Assembly (NCBI GenBank): GCA_046263195.1
Contig: JBHELG010000043.1
Coordinates: 1 to 21,609 of the forward strand
Reading direction: 5' to 3'
DNA: 21,609 nucleotides
Source: JBHELG01 sp046263195
GTDB lineage: Bacteria > Actinomycetota > Nitriliruptoria > Nitriliruptorales > JAHWKO01
Shown here: piece after piece, positions 14,700-21,087 of the stretch
How the letters are laid out: each line of letters opens with the position of its first letter
How positions within the stretch are numbered: the stretch's first letter is position 1
The notes under the pieces: generated by a model
Told to the model about the DNA's origin: nothing
The model's input: only the letters and a program-made list of their open reading frames with translations
Database searches by the model: none
Position numbers and translations under genes: made by a program

Positions 14700-16298
14700 T
14701 CAGCTCCCGTAGGGCAGCGACCCCAGGCTGCGCACTGCGGCGAGGTTGCGGCGCATGCGGCGGGTCGGAGGATGCCGGGCTATGACCGATGGTCGCTCAG
14801 GGGGATGGCCGGCACCCAGGAAGATGGGGTTTCCGATGGTGGTACGGGACCGTTCGTCGCAGGTCTCCACCCGGTACCAGGTGCCGAGGGGTCCCTCTTC
14901 TCTGACGCGGTAGGCCGCGAAGAGATGCTCGAACTCATCGGAGGCGACCCGCACAGTGTGCAGCTCGTGGCCGTTTCGGATCACCCGCAAAATCTGGCCG
15001 GCACCTCCTTTCACCACGACCTTGACCTCAGCTGGGTCGTCGGGCGCCAACTCGAGGCGACAACCGAAGGTCCCAGACTGGTCATCGCGGGTCGTGGCAG
15101 TCATCTCCAGCTGTGGGCTGGCGGCCACCCCTAGGGCCCGGACATAGGCCCGCCCGCCCCGAATGGCGTCAATCAGGGCGGACCGGGACAACCGGTCCGC
15201 CAAGACGGCGGTGGCGCACGAGCCCAGTCCCTTGCCCAGCTTCGCATCAGAGCCGCACCGGCGGTGACGCGATGACCGCGGTTATGAGCGCGCTCCCACA
15301 ATTCGATGGCCGACCCCAGGAACGGATTCTCGATCTGGAGATAGCCGCCACGCAGCAGCTTCTTGTGCACCACCGCCGGCCCGTTCAGCACCTGGATCGT
15401 GTCCACCTGGTCCCAGTCGATCTCATGATCGAGTTCGAAGGCGCACCCCCTGCAGAAACGGCGGAAGATCGGCCCCTCAAAGGTGGTGGGGTGGTTGATC
15501 TGGAACAGCGCTTTCGCCTCTCTGACCACCTGTTGGAAGCGCCGGACGTGCACGTCCTCGAACCCATGCCGGTACTCGATGAACCCAGGGGTCTCCCCGA
15601 TGCATTGCATGTGGCCGAAGTAGGAGATGATCTCCCGCCCGGACAGATGAGCAGGTCCGGGTTCTCCCTCTGGATGCGGCCATACTCGCCCCAATGCACC
15701 CCGACCACATACTCGGTCACGGGCGTGAAGTCCAGGTGAGCCAGCCGGGCCCACTCCACCAGCCGTTCCGGTGTTGGGCCCTTCGGGTGGGAGTGCCAGG
15801 CGTGCATGTGGAAATCGCCGTGATACCAGCCAGGCTCTGGGTTTGCGACGTGCTCTTCGTCGACCGGATCGGGGCGGGCGCCTCCCCGGTGGGGCCGCCT
15901 ACTGAGCGGACTTGAACGGTCCCCGCCGCTCGGCCCGACCGCAGCGAAGCCTAGCTCCACGTACCAGAGTCCAGGGTTGATCGGTCCGGGGTAATAGCCC
16001 TTCTCGGCCCGGTCGGATCGGATGAACTTCGGTGACGGCTTCCTGACCAGCCCCGAAAGCCTTCCGCCGCCCGGTATCCCTTCTCATCCCACAGCCCAAG
16101 ATCGAACACTGTCTGAGTGATGGGATTAGCCGGAAGCGCTGTCGGAACGGGCCGGTAGTCGTAGGTGAGCTCCAGGCAGGCGCTCCCCGCGCGTACCTCA
16201 AAGGGCAGGACAAGGTAAGTCCGAGCATCCCCGGGAAAGGCGGTGCCTCGATCAGACAGGCGGCTGATCGGGTTCACATATCGGCGGCACTCCCACAT
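14700..16298 (-). pseudogene. CehA/McbA-family PHP metallohydrolase, broken by at least three frameshifts
   Basis: Successive minus-strand frames reconstruct a protein of about 530 residues. Part 1 (16298 to about 16045) has ARTYLVLPFEVRAGS, ITQTVFDLGLWDEKGY and FRGWSGS. Part 2 (about 16040-15640) has GYYPGPINPGLWYVELGF, the PHP metal motif GWYHGDFHMHAWHSHPKG, HWGEYG and NPDLLICPG. Part 3 (about 15640-15255) has REIISYFGHMQCIGETPGF, ALFQINHPTTF and CAFELDHEIDWDQVDTIQVL. Part 4 (about 15255-14700) has SDAKLGKGLGSC, SALIDAIRGGRAYV and the C-terminal beta domain. Each of the three shifts (near 16036-16048, 15633-15643, 15249-15260) fits loss of a single base. CehA and McbA hydrolyse carbaryl-type esters, but most relatives have unknown phosphoester or ester substrates. 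ATG 16298 or GTG 16277 may be the start. Confidence 0.85.
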
Positions 16299-16736
16299 AC
16301 CTCCGGTTGCGCAGGACCTGCAAGATCTTCGATGTGGGCAGGCCCAGGGCTCCCATCATCGACAGGATCCAGCGAACAACCGTCGGTACCCGGCGCTCGA
16401 CATACCGCCCCGCAGCCACCCTGACCGCCCCCGCACCCGCATCCACCCACATCCGAGCCTATTCGACTCCGCGGAGTGCAACGGCCCGTCCAGCCCCAGC
16501 CGCGTCTACACGCAAAGGTCCAGCAACGTCACGGTCCGTGACGTCCTGCGCGATATCGGGACCGCGCCGCAGACATCTCCCCGTCGGGGTGGGGTCCTGT
16601 GCGCAAGCGGGGATTGCGACGACGGCAGGCAGGGGCTGGAGGCGTTAGCCCGGCAACATGGGGTAGGTGGAGTTGCCCGCCGTGGTCGATACCAAGCGAC
16701 GCCTCGTGGCTGTTCTCGGCGATCGGATGGGTGGCG
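16299..16736. other. Intergenic region with a strong palindrome, no supported gene
   Basis: These 438 bases lie between the VOC stop and the start of the broken CehA-like gene, both on the minus strand. Open frames are Arg/Pro/Ser-rich shadows. The one feature that stands out is the 19-base perfect inverted repeat at 16526-16544. A minus-strand stretch near 16300-16360 reads LPTSKILQVLRNRRYVGV, which vaguely recalls serine recombinases but overlaps the gene start and is not accepted. Confidence 0.5.
16526..16544. promoter_or_regulatory. 19-bp perfect inverted repeat, candidate operator
   Basis: ACGTCACGG-T-CCGTGACGT: the nine-base arms are exact reverse complements around a single T. Such odd-length, short-spacer dyads are typical binding sites of dimeric TetR-, GntR- or ArsR-like repressors. 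It lies about 230 bases upstream of the start of the broken CehA-like gene, on that gene's promoter side. No regulator gene is present in the window. Confidence 0.4.
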
Positions 16737-17120
16737 TCAGCCTGCGATACGGCGGGACATCAGTGCCACCACATTGCCTTCGGAGTCACGGAAAGCGGCG
16801 AGCCACTCTTCTTCCCCCCGCCGACCGAAGATGCCGTCGGCATCATGATAGATGGGACGGGGATCCTCCTCGAAGGTGACACCGCGATCGCTCAGAGTCC
16901 GGTAGGCGGCGTCAATGTCCTCCACGCGCAGGTACAGCATCGCTGAGGGAGCCCTGGCCTCGAGCAGGAGGCGAGTACCCGCCAGATCGAAGAAGGCGAG
17001 CCCCGGAGGGTCGAAGCGGGCGATGAACGTCGCACCGAGGATGTCACGATAGAACCGGATCGCGCGGTCGAGATCCCCAGCGTGCTGTGCGACCTGATGC
17101 AGTCCGGTGACGACGTCCAT
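16737..17120 (-). CDS. VOC-family protein
   Basis: A 127-residue glyoxalase-fold protein: GLHQVAQHAGDLDRAIRFYR (His8 and the classic 'D...A..FY' helix), FFDLAGTRLLLEARAP (Glu54), MLYLRVEDIDAAYRTLSDRG, and AAFRDSEGNVVALMSRR. The pattern is nearest to methylmalonyl-CoA epimerase-like and generic glyoxalase proteins. The last metal-ligand Glu normally found just after 'GN...L' is absent (LMSRR), so a canonical metal site is doubtful. Start ATG 17120 has no strong ribosome binding site. It is divergent to the beta-propeller lipoprotein gene. Substrate unknown. Confidence 0.85.
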   Translation of the reverse strand: MDVVTGLHQVAQHAGDLDRAIRFYRDILGATFIARFDPPGLAFFDLAGTRLLLEARAPSAMLYLRVEDIDAAYRTLSDRGVTFEEDPRPIYHDADGIFGRRGEEEWLAAFRDSEGNVVALMSRRIAG

Positions 17121-17290
17121 GACAGAGGACTGTAGATGAAGGCAAGTTTTTGAAGTTGCGGGCGCGATCCGCCACCGGTACTACCGTCCCGCTTGTGAGG
17201 ACCCAGCCGGCGAGCAGACTCCGTGGACTCGAACTCCCCCTTGCGTCACCATGCACTGCGAGTCTCCGGCGCGGCGGCGTCCACACAGCC

Positions 17291-18367
17291 GTGAAGGTGG
17301 CCCGTGGTTTGGTGGTTGTGGCGGCTGCTCTGTTGTCTGTCGCCGCCTGTACGTCGTCGGGGCGGACCGGGGCGACGGGGAACGATTCCTCCCTGACGGC
17401 GGCCGCGACGGCGACGGCAACAACCTCTTCGGCGGGGAACGGTCCCCCCGCGAGCGTCGCATCGCAGCAGGCGGACGCGCAGTTCAGCGTGTACACGGTT
17501 CCCGCCGGCAGTCGCCCCCATGACGTGGCGCCTGCGGCTGATGGCCGTCTCTGGTACACCGCACAGGGCGCCGCGGCGCTCGGCATATTGGACCCGGAAA
17601 CTGCGACCACGCGCCACGTCTCTCTTGGGCAAGGGTCTGCGCCGCACGGGGTCATCGTGGGGCCGGATGGATCTGCTTGGGTCACTGATGGGGGCCTCAA
17701 TTCCATTGTCCGCGTCGATCCGTCGACGTTCGAGGCAGCGACGTTCCCCCTCCCGCGCCCCGCCAACGCCAACCTCAACACTGCTGCTTTCGACGGGAAC
17801 CGTGCGCTGTGGTTCACGGGTCAGAGCGGGGTCTACGGACGTGTGGATCCAGCAACGGGAAAGGTCGAGGTATTCGAGGCCCCCAGAGGGCGAGGCCCGT
17901 ACGGGATCACGACCACGCCTGACGGCGCCGTATGGTTCGCTTCGCTCGCCGGAAGCTACATCTCACGGATAGGTCCGAAAACCGCCGAGCCCACCGTCGT
18001 GGACGTGCCCACGACCGGTGGGGGTGCGCGCCGGATCTGGAGCGACTCGAGCGGCGGCCTCTGGGTGACCGAGTGGTTCGCGGGCAACCTCGCGCACTAC
18101 GACCCGGCGACGCAACAGTGGCGAGAGTGGCGCCTGCCCGGGGACGACCCGCGACCATACGCGGTGTACGTCGATGAGAAGGACGCCGTCTGGGTCACCG
18201 ACTTCGCAGCCAACTCCCTGGTCCGATTCGACCCCCGGAACGAGCGCTTCCACGTCTTCCCATTTCCCATACCCGACGCACAGGTGCGCCAGCTCCTGGG
18301 ACGCGAAGGTGAGATCTGGGGCGCCGGCTCCGCCACGGACACGCTCTTCGTCCTGCGCACGCGCTGA
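17291..18367 (+). CDS. Lipoprotein with streptogramin-lyase-like beta-propeller
   Basis: A 358-residue exported lipoprotein from GTG 17291 (VKVARGLVVVAAALLSVAAC). Basic residues, a hydrophobic core and lipobox VAAC put the lipidated Cys at residue 20. A Thr/Ala/Ser-rich linker follows, then six to seven blades of the Vgb/NHL type. Repeats of the pattern 'PDG.lW.t....n.i.R.DP.t' are visible, e.g. GPDGSAWVTDGGLNSIVRVD, TPDGAVWFASLAGSYISRI, LWVTEWFAGNLAHYDP and AVWVTDFAANSLVRFDP. Virginiamycin B lyases need conserved His and Glu residues. The TEW glutamate is present, but the 'RPH' histidine is Tyr (RPYAVY), so lyase activity is unlikely. The frame is open upstream to a TTG at 17150, but the signal peptide fixes the start well. 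No clear ribosome binding site. Confidence 0.85.
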   Translation: MKVARGLVVVAAALLSVAACTSSGRTGATGNDSSLTAAATATATTSSAGNGPPASVASQQADAQFSVYTVPAGSRPHDVAPAADGRLWYTAQGAAALGILDPETATTRHVSLGQGSAPHGVIVGPDGSAWVTDGGLNSIVRVDPSTFEAATFPLPRPANANLNTAAFDGNRALWFTGQSGVYGRVDPATGKVEVFEAPRGRGPYGITTTPDGAVWFASLAGSYISRIGPKTAEPTVVDVPTTGGGARRIWSDSSGGLWVTEWFAGNLAHYDPATQQWREWRLPGDDPRPYAVYVDEKDAVWVTDFAANSLVRFDPRNERFHVFPFPIPDAQVRQLLGREGEIWGAGSATDTLFVLRTR

Positions 18368-18439
18368 CACTCCCTGCAACCTCGCGTGGGTTCGCACCGC
18401 CCGAAGAGCTGTAAGCCACCCCTTCGCTCTTGCACTGGG

Positions 18440-19081
18440 CTACGACATGAGGCGGTATTTGATATGGGTCACGCCCGGTGCCTCGATCGCCCGTACCTGT
18501 TCAAGAGCGAGGTGGCCGACGTCTTCGAACAGCCGTTCCCCGCCACCGAGCAGGATCGGGACGATGTGGAGCTCGAACTCGTCGACCAGTCGGGGGGCGA
18601 GGTACTGCTGGATGACGTTTGTGCCGCCCCCGATGGCCACGTCCTGGTCGCCGGCCGCCTGCCTTGCCTGCTCGAGCGCGGATTCGATCCCCTCGGTCAC
18701 GAAGAAGAACGTGGTCCCTCCCTGCATCTTCAGGGGTTTCCGGGGTTGATGGGTGAGCACGAACACCGGGTGGTGGAACGGAGGATTGTTACCCCACCAG
18801 CCGTTCCAAGGCTGGTCCTCGCTCCACGGGCCGGGGCCGCCGCCGAACATGTTGCGTCCCATAATGGTGGCGCCGACGTTCGACTGAACCTCCTCGATCA
18901 CGGGCGTGCTCGCGTTGACCTCACCGCCCTCCAGCCCATGAGGCTTGCGCCATGCCTCGAGTTGGATGGTCCACTCATGCAGCTTCTCCCCTCCAACGCC
19001 GAGCGGGTTGTTCACGCTCTGCTCTGGGCCGGCGACGTAGCCGTCGAGTGAGACGGCGATCTGGAACCCCACCTTGCTCAT
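18440..19081 (-). CDS. Dihydrofolate reductase / RibD C-terminal-like reductase
   Basis: A 213-residue protein of the RibD-C/DHFR-like superfamily. It contains the typical opening SKVGFQIAVSLDGYVAGP (residues 2-19), the nucleotide-binding turn ATIMGRNMFGGGPGPW (71-86), PVFVLTHQPRKPL (105-117), the second glycine-rich turn VAIGGGTNVIQQYL (148-161) and DEFELHIVPILLGGGERLF (167-185). Members reduce pteridines or pyrimidine intermediates with NADPH, but stand-alone copies like this rarely have a proven substrate. ATG 19081 is preferred because GAGG lies about five bases upstream; an in-frame extension to 19192 reads as non-coding. It is divergent to the CoA-transferase and converges with the lipoprotein gene. 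Confidence 0.92.
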   Translation of the reverse strand: MSKVGFQIAVSLDGYVAGPEQSVNNPLGVGGEKLHEWTIQLEAWRKPHGLEGGEVNASTPVIEEVQSNVGATIMGRNMFGGGPGPWSEDQPWNGWWGNNPPFHHPVFVLTHQPRKPLKMQGGTTFFFVTEGIESALEQARQAAGDQDVAIGGGTNVIQQYLAPRLVDEFELHIVPILLGGGERLFEDVGHLALEQVRAIEAPGVTHIKYRLMS

Positions 19082-19172
19082 TCGATCCTCGTAGTCCGGG
19101 TGTGGCGCGGGATTCGAGCCTTCCAGATCATTCCTGACGAGGCCGCTGAGGATCGGCGTACCGGTCGAGGAC

Positions 19173-19188
19173 CGACCCTTCGGGGTCG
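19173..19188. repeat. UUCG-type hairpin in the divergent region
   Basis: CGACCC-TTCG-GGGTCG is a perfect six-base stem with a very stable tetraloop on the plus strand. It lies between the divergent reductase and CoA-transferase genes, 112 bases before the latter. There is no T-tract, so it is not a standard terminator; it might be a 5' leader structure or chance. Confidence 0.3.
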
Positions 19189-19300
19189 CCACTCCACCTC
19201 ATCGTCCGACCGCACTCCTTGGAGCGGCCACACAGGATCGCCATCACCCTACGGTGCCAGCTGTCCGGTGGACGAGGTCTTTCAGGTCGAGGGGTACGAG

Positions 19301-20506
19301 ATGACAGATGAGGCGACGGTCGGGCCCCTCGATGGCATTCGCGTGCTTGACCTATCTACGGTCGTGGCTGGACCCCTCGTCGCCCGCAACCTCGGTGATT
19401 TCGGTGCCGAGGTGATCAAAGTCGAGCATCCTCGGGACGGAGATCCGGTCAGAAGCATGGCCTGGCAGATCGACGGGGTTTCCCTGTGGTTCAAAGTCCT
19501 GAACCGCAACAAGCTTCCCATCACACTCGACCTCTCCACTGTCCGCGGTGCCCGGCTGTGCATGAGCTTGGCGGAGCGCAGCGGCGTCCTGGTGGAGAGC
19601 TTCCGACCTGGCACGCTCGAGCGCTGGGGACTGGCCCCCGGCACGCTCCTTGCCAACAACCCCAGGCTCATCGTCACGCGTCTATCGGGGTTCGGGCAGA
19701 CGGGACCATACGCGCAGCGACCTGGTTTCGGAACTCTTGCCGAGGCGCTGTCCGGTTACGCGGGGATACAAGGCGTGGAAGGCGGACCCCCGCAGCTGCC
19801 TGGGGTTGCGCTTGCCGACCACGTCGCAGGGCTGTGGGGGACGGTCGCAACCCTCTTGGCCCTGCATGCCAGACGACGCGGGGGTCAAGGCCAAGTCATC
19901 GATGTGAGCCTCTGTGAGTCCTTGTTCGCGCTACTCGAGCCGCTGCCCGCGCTCTTCAACCTGACGGGACAAGAGTCTCCCCGCCTGGGCAATCGACTGC
20001 CTTTCGCGGCTCCCCGAGGCGCCTACCGCACCAGTGACGAGCGCTGGTTGGCCATTTCAGGGACTGCCCCAGCGGTGGCCCGACGCATCCTGCTCGCCAT
20101 CGGCGGCCCCTCACTCGCCGACGACCCGCGTTTCGCGACCAGCCAGGCGCGACTCGCACACGCGGAGGAGCTTGACGCCCTGATCGAGAGGTGGGTCGGC
20201 GAACGCACCCTGAACGAAGCTCTCACGACTCTCGCAGCGCACGACGCCGCAGTGGCCCCCGTCTACCGCATGCGCGACGTCTTTGCCGACCCTCACTTCA
20301 GCGCGCGGGGCACCATCAAGTACGTCGCCGATGACCAGGTCGAGGAGGTGGCGATGGCCGACCTCGTGCCCCGACTGTCGGCGACCCCTGGGCGGGTGCG
20401 CTGGACTGGTGGCAGCAAGGGGGAGGCGAACAAGCGCGTGTATGGCGGCCTACTCGGCCTGGACGGTGCCGAGCTCAGCGAGCTGGTCAGTGAGGGCGTC
20501 ATCTGA
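19301..20506 (+). CDS. Class III CoA-transferase (CaiB/BaiF family)
   Basis: A 401-residue family III CoA-transferase, which moves CoA between carboxylic acids through an aspartyl-CoA intermediate. The N-terminal signature is LDGIRVLDLSTVVAGPLVAR with LGDFGAEVIKVEHPRDGDPVR. The middle block is GVLVESFRPGTLERWGL, and the motif TRLSGFGQTGPYAQRPGFG is typical. The nucleophile Asp is probably Asp173, in the block GVALADHVAGLWG. GQGQVIDVSLCESLFALL and later AVAPVYRMRDVFADPHF complete the fold. Natural substrates (formyl-, carnitine-, succinyl- or bile-acid-CoA type) cannot be fixed. The ATG at 19301 follows GAGGGG at seven bases; the longer open frame starting at 19100 is not supported. No acyl-CoA dehydrogenase or ligase is adjacent. 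Confidence 0.95.
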   Translation: MTDEATVGPLDGIRVLDLSTVVAGPLVARNLGDFGAEVIKVEHPRDGDPVRSMAWQIDGVSLWFKVLNRNKLPITLDLSTVRGARLCMSLAERSGVLVESFRPGTLERWGLAPGTLLANNPRLIVTRLSGFGQTGPYAQRPGFGTLAEALSGYAGIQGVEGGPPQLPGVALADHVAGLWGTVATLLALHARRRGGQGQVIDVSLCESLFALLEPLPALFNLTGQESPRLGNRLPFAAPRGAYRTSDERWLAISGTAPAVARRILLAIGGPSLADDPRFATSQARLAHAEELDALIERWVGERTLNEALTTLAAHDAAVAPVYRMRDVFADPHFSARGTIKYVADDQVEEVAMADLVPRLSATPGRVRWTGGSKGEANKRVYGGLLGLDGAELSELVSEGVI

Positions 20507-20661
20507 AAGGCATGGTCGCCCTCAGTTCTGGCGGTGACTCTCTGCTGCGGGGCCAGGTGGGGAGGTTGCCATCGCCGGTCGCTTCCAGCCGGCAGTTGTG
20601 ACCCGCCAAAGACCTCTCGCTGTCCCCGTTGTCAGTCGCGACCGCTAGCATCCTCGACTTC

Positions 20662-20847
20662 ATGGTCGGCTGGAAAGAGTTCGTCGAAGACGCCCCGCGA
20701 ATCGCCGATGTCTTCGTCCGCAGGCACACCGCAACGGGCAATCTGTGTCTGCTGGGCACCCTCCGGTCCGATGGATATCTGGCTGTAGGGGCTGTCAAGA
20801 GAGGTCTTGGGCGCGAGGTCTTGCCCCCGTCGACGGGCGGGGTCTAG
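20662..20847 (+). pseudogene. PPOX-family (pyridoxamine 5'-phosphate oxidase-like) gene truncated by an IS
   Basis: From ATG 20662 the protein reads MVGWKEFVEDAPRIADVFVR, then RHTATGNLCLLGTLRSDGYL. This matches the N-terminal helix and first strand of small F420/FMN-dependent PPOX-fold proteins ('W.ef...aPelA..v...f..tg.a.LgTLR.DG.PR'). After about residue 40 the family pattern stops and 20 unrelated codons follow to the stop, exactly where the IS110-type element appears to begin. The native protein is usually about 130-160 residues, so most of the gene is missing or lies beyond the right window edge. TAGCAT at 20646-20651, ten bases before the ATG, resembles a -10 box and would give a leaderless transcript, as is common in actinobacteria. 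A TTG at 20629 is a less likely start. Confidence 0.65.
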
Positions 20848-20912
20848 CTGGGTTTGCGGTGGCGACGTGTGAGAGGTGGAGTGCCCTCGGCCCGCGATGG
20901 TGTATACGGTCT

Positions 20913-21053
20913 CGACGTGGTCGGACCAGCTGGCTACGTCCGGGCTCGATGGTGGGCGGGAGGCCGGGTCCCAAGATATCGACGGCGTAACCCGTTTGGT
21001 GGGTCCGCCATATCCCCGACGGGATCGTTTCCGGCCTCCCAGTCTCGAGCCTG
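20913..21053 (-). ncRNA. Candidate bridge (seek) RNA of the IS110-family element
   Basis: Paired segments read from the sequence are as follows. CGGGCTCGA/TCGAGCCTG (20941-20949 with 21045-21053) gives seven perfect pairs plus one G-T and one C-G. GGGAGGCCGG/CCGGCCTCCC (20958-20967 with 21031-21040) is a perfect ten pairs. GGCG..ACCC/GGGT.CGCC (20984-20993 with 21001-21009) is an apical hairpin with a seven-base loop. These nest into one long stem with an 8x4 internal loop and a second, large internal loop of about 16-21 bases per side. A separate hairpin, GACGTGG/CTACGTC (20914-20920 with 20934-20940), abuts it. Stem, large internal loop and apical hairpin is the known layout of IS110-type guide RNAs. 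IS1111-type elements carry this RNA downstream of the recombinase, as here. Orientation (-) is assumed from the recombinase. True ends are unknown. Confidence 0.5.
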
Positions 21054-21087
21054 TCACATCTTGGCCACGGTTGGGAAGCGCGGTGGT

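Noticed and set aside
16252..16452. Minus-strand frame reading LPTSKILQVLRNRRYVGV, resembling the end of serine recombinases
   Set aside because: Only one short motif resembles the family, there is no upstream catalytic domain, and it overlaps the start and ribosome binding region of the CehA-like gene.
19095..19130. GGCTCGAATCCCGC on the minus strand, similar to a tRNA T-arm
   Set aside because: The five-base T-stem does not pair, the loop lacks the TTC start, and no anticodon or acceptor stem is found at the right distance.
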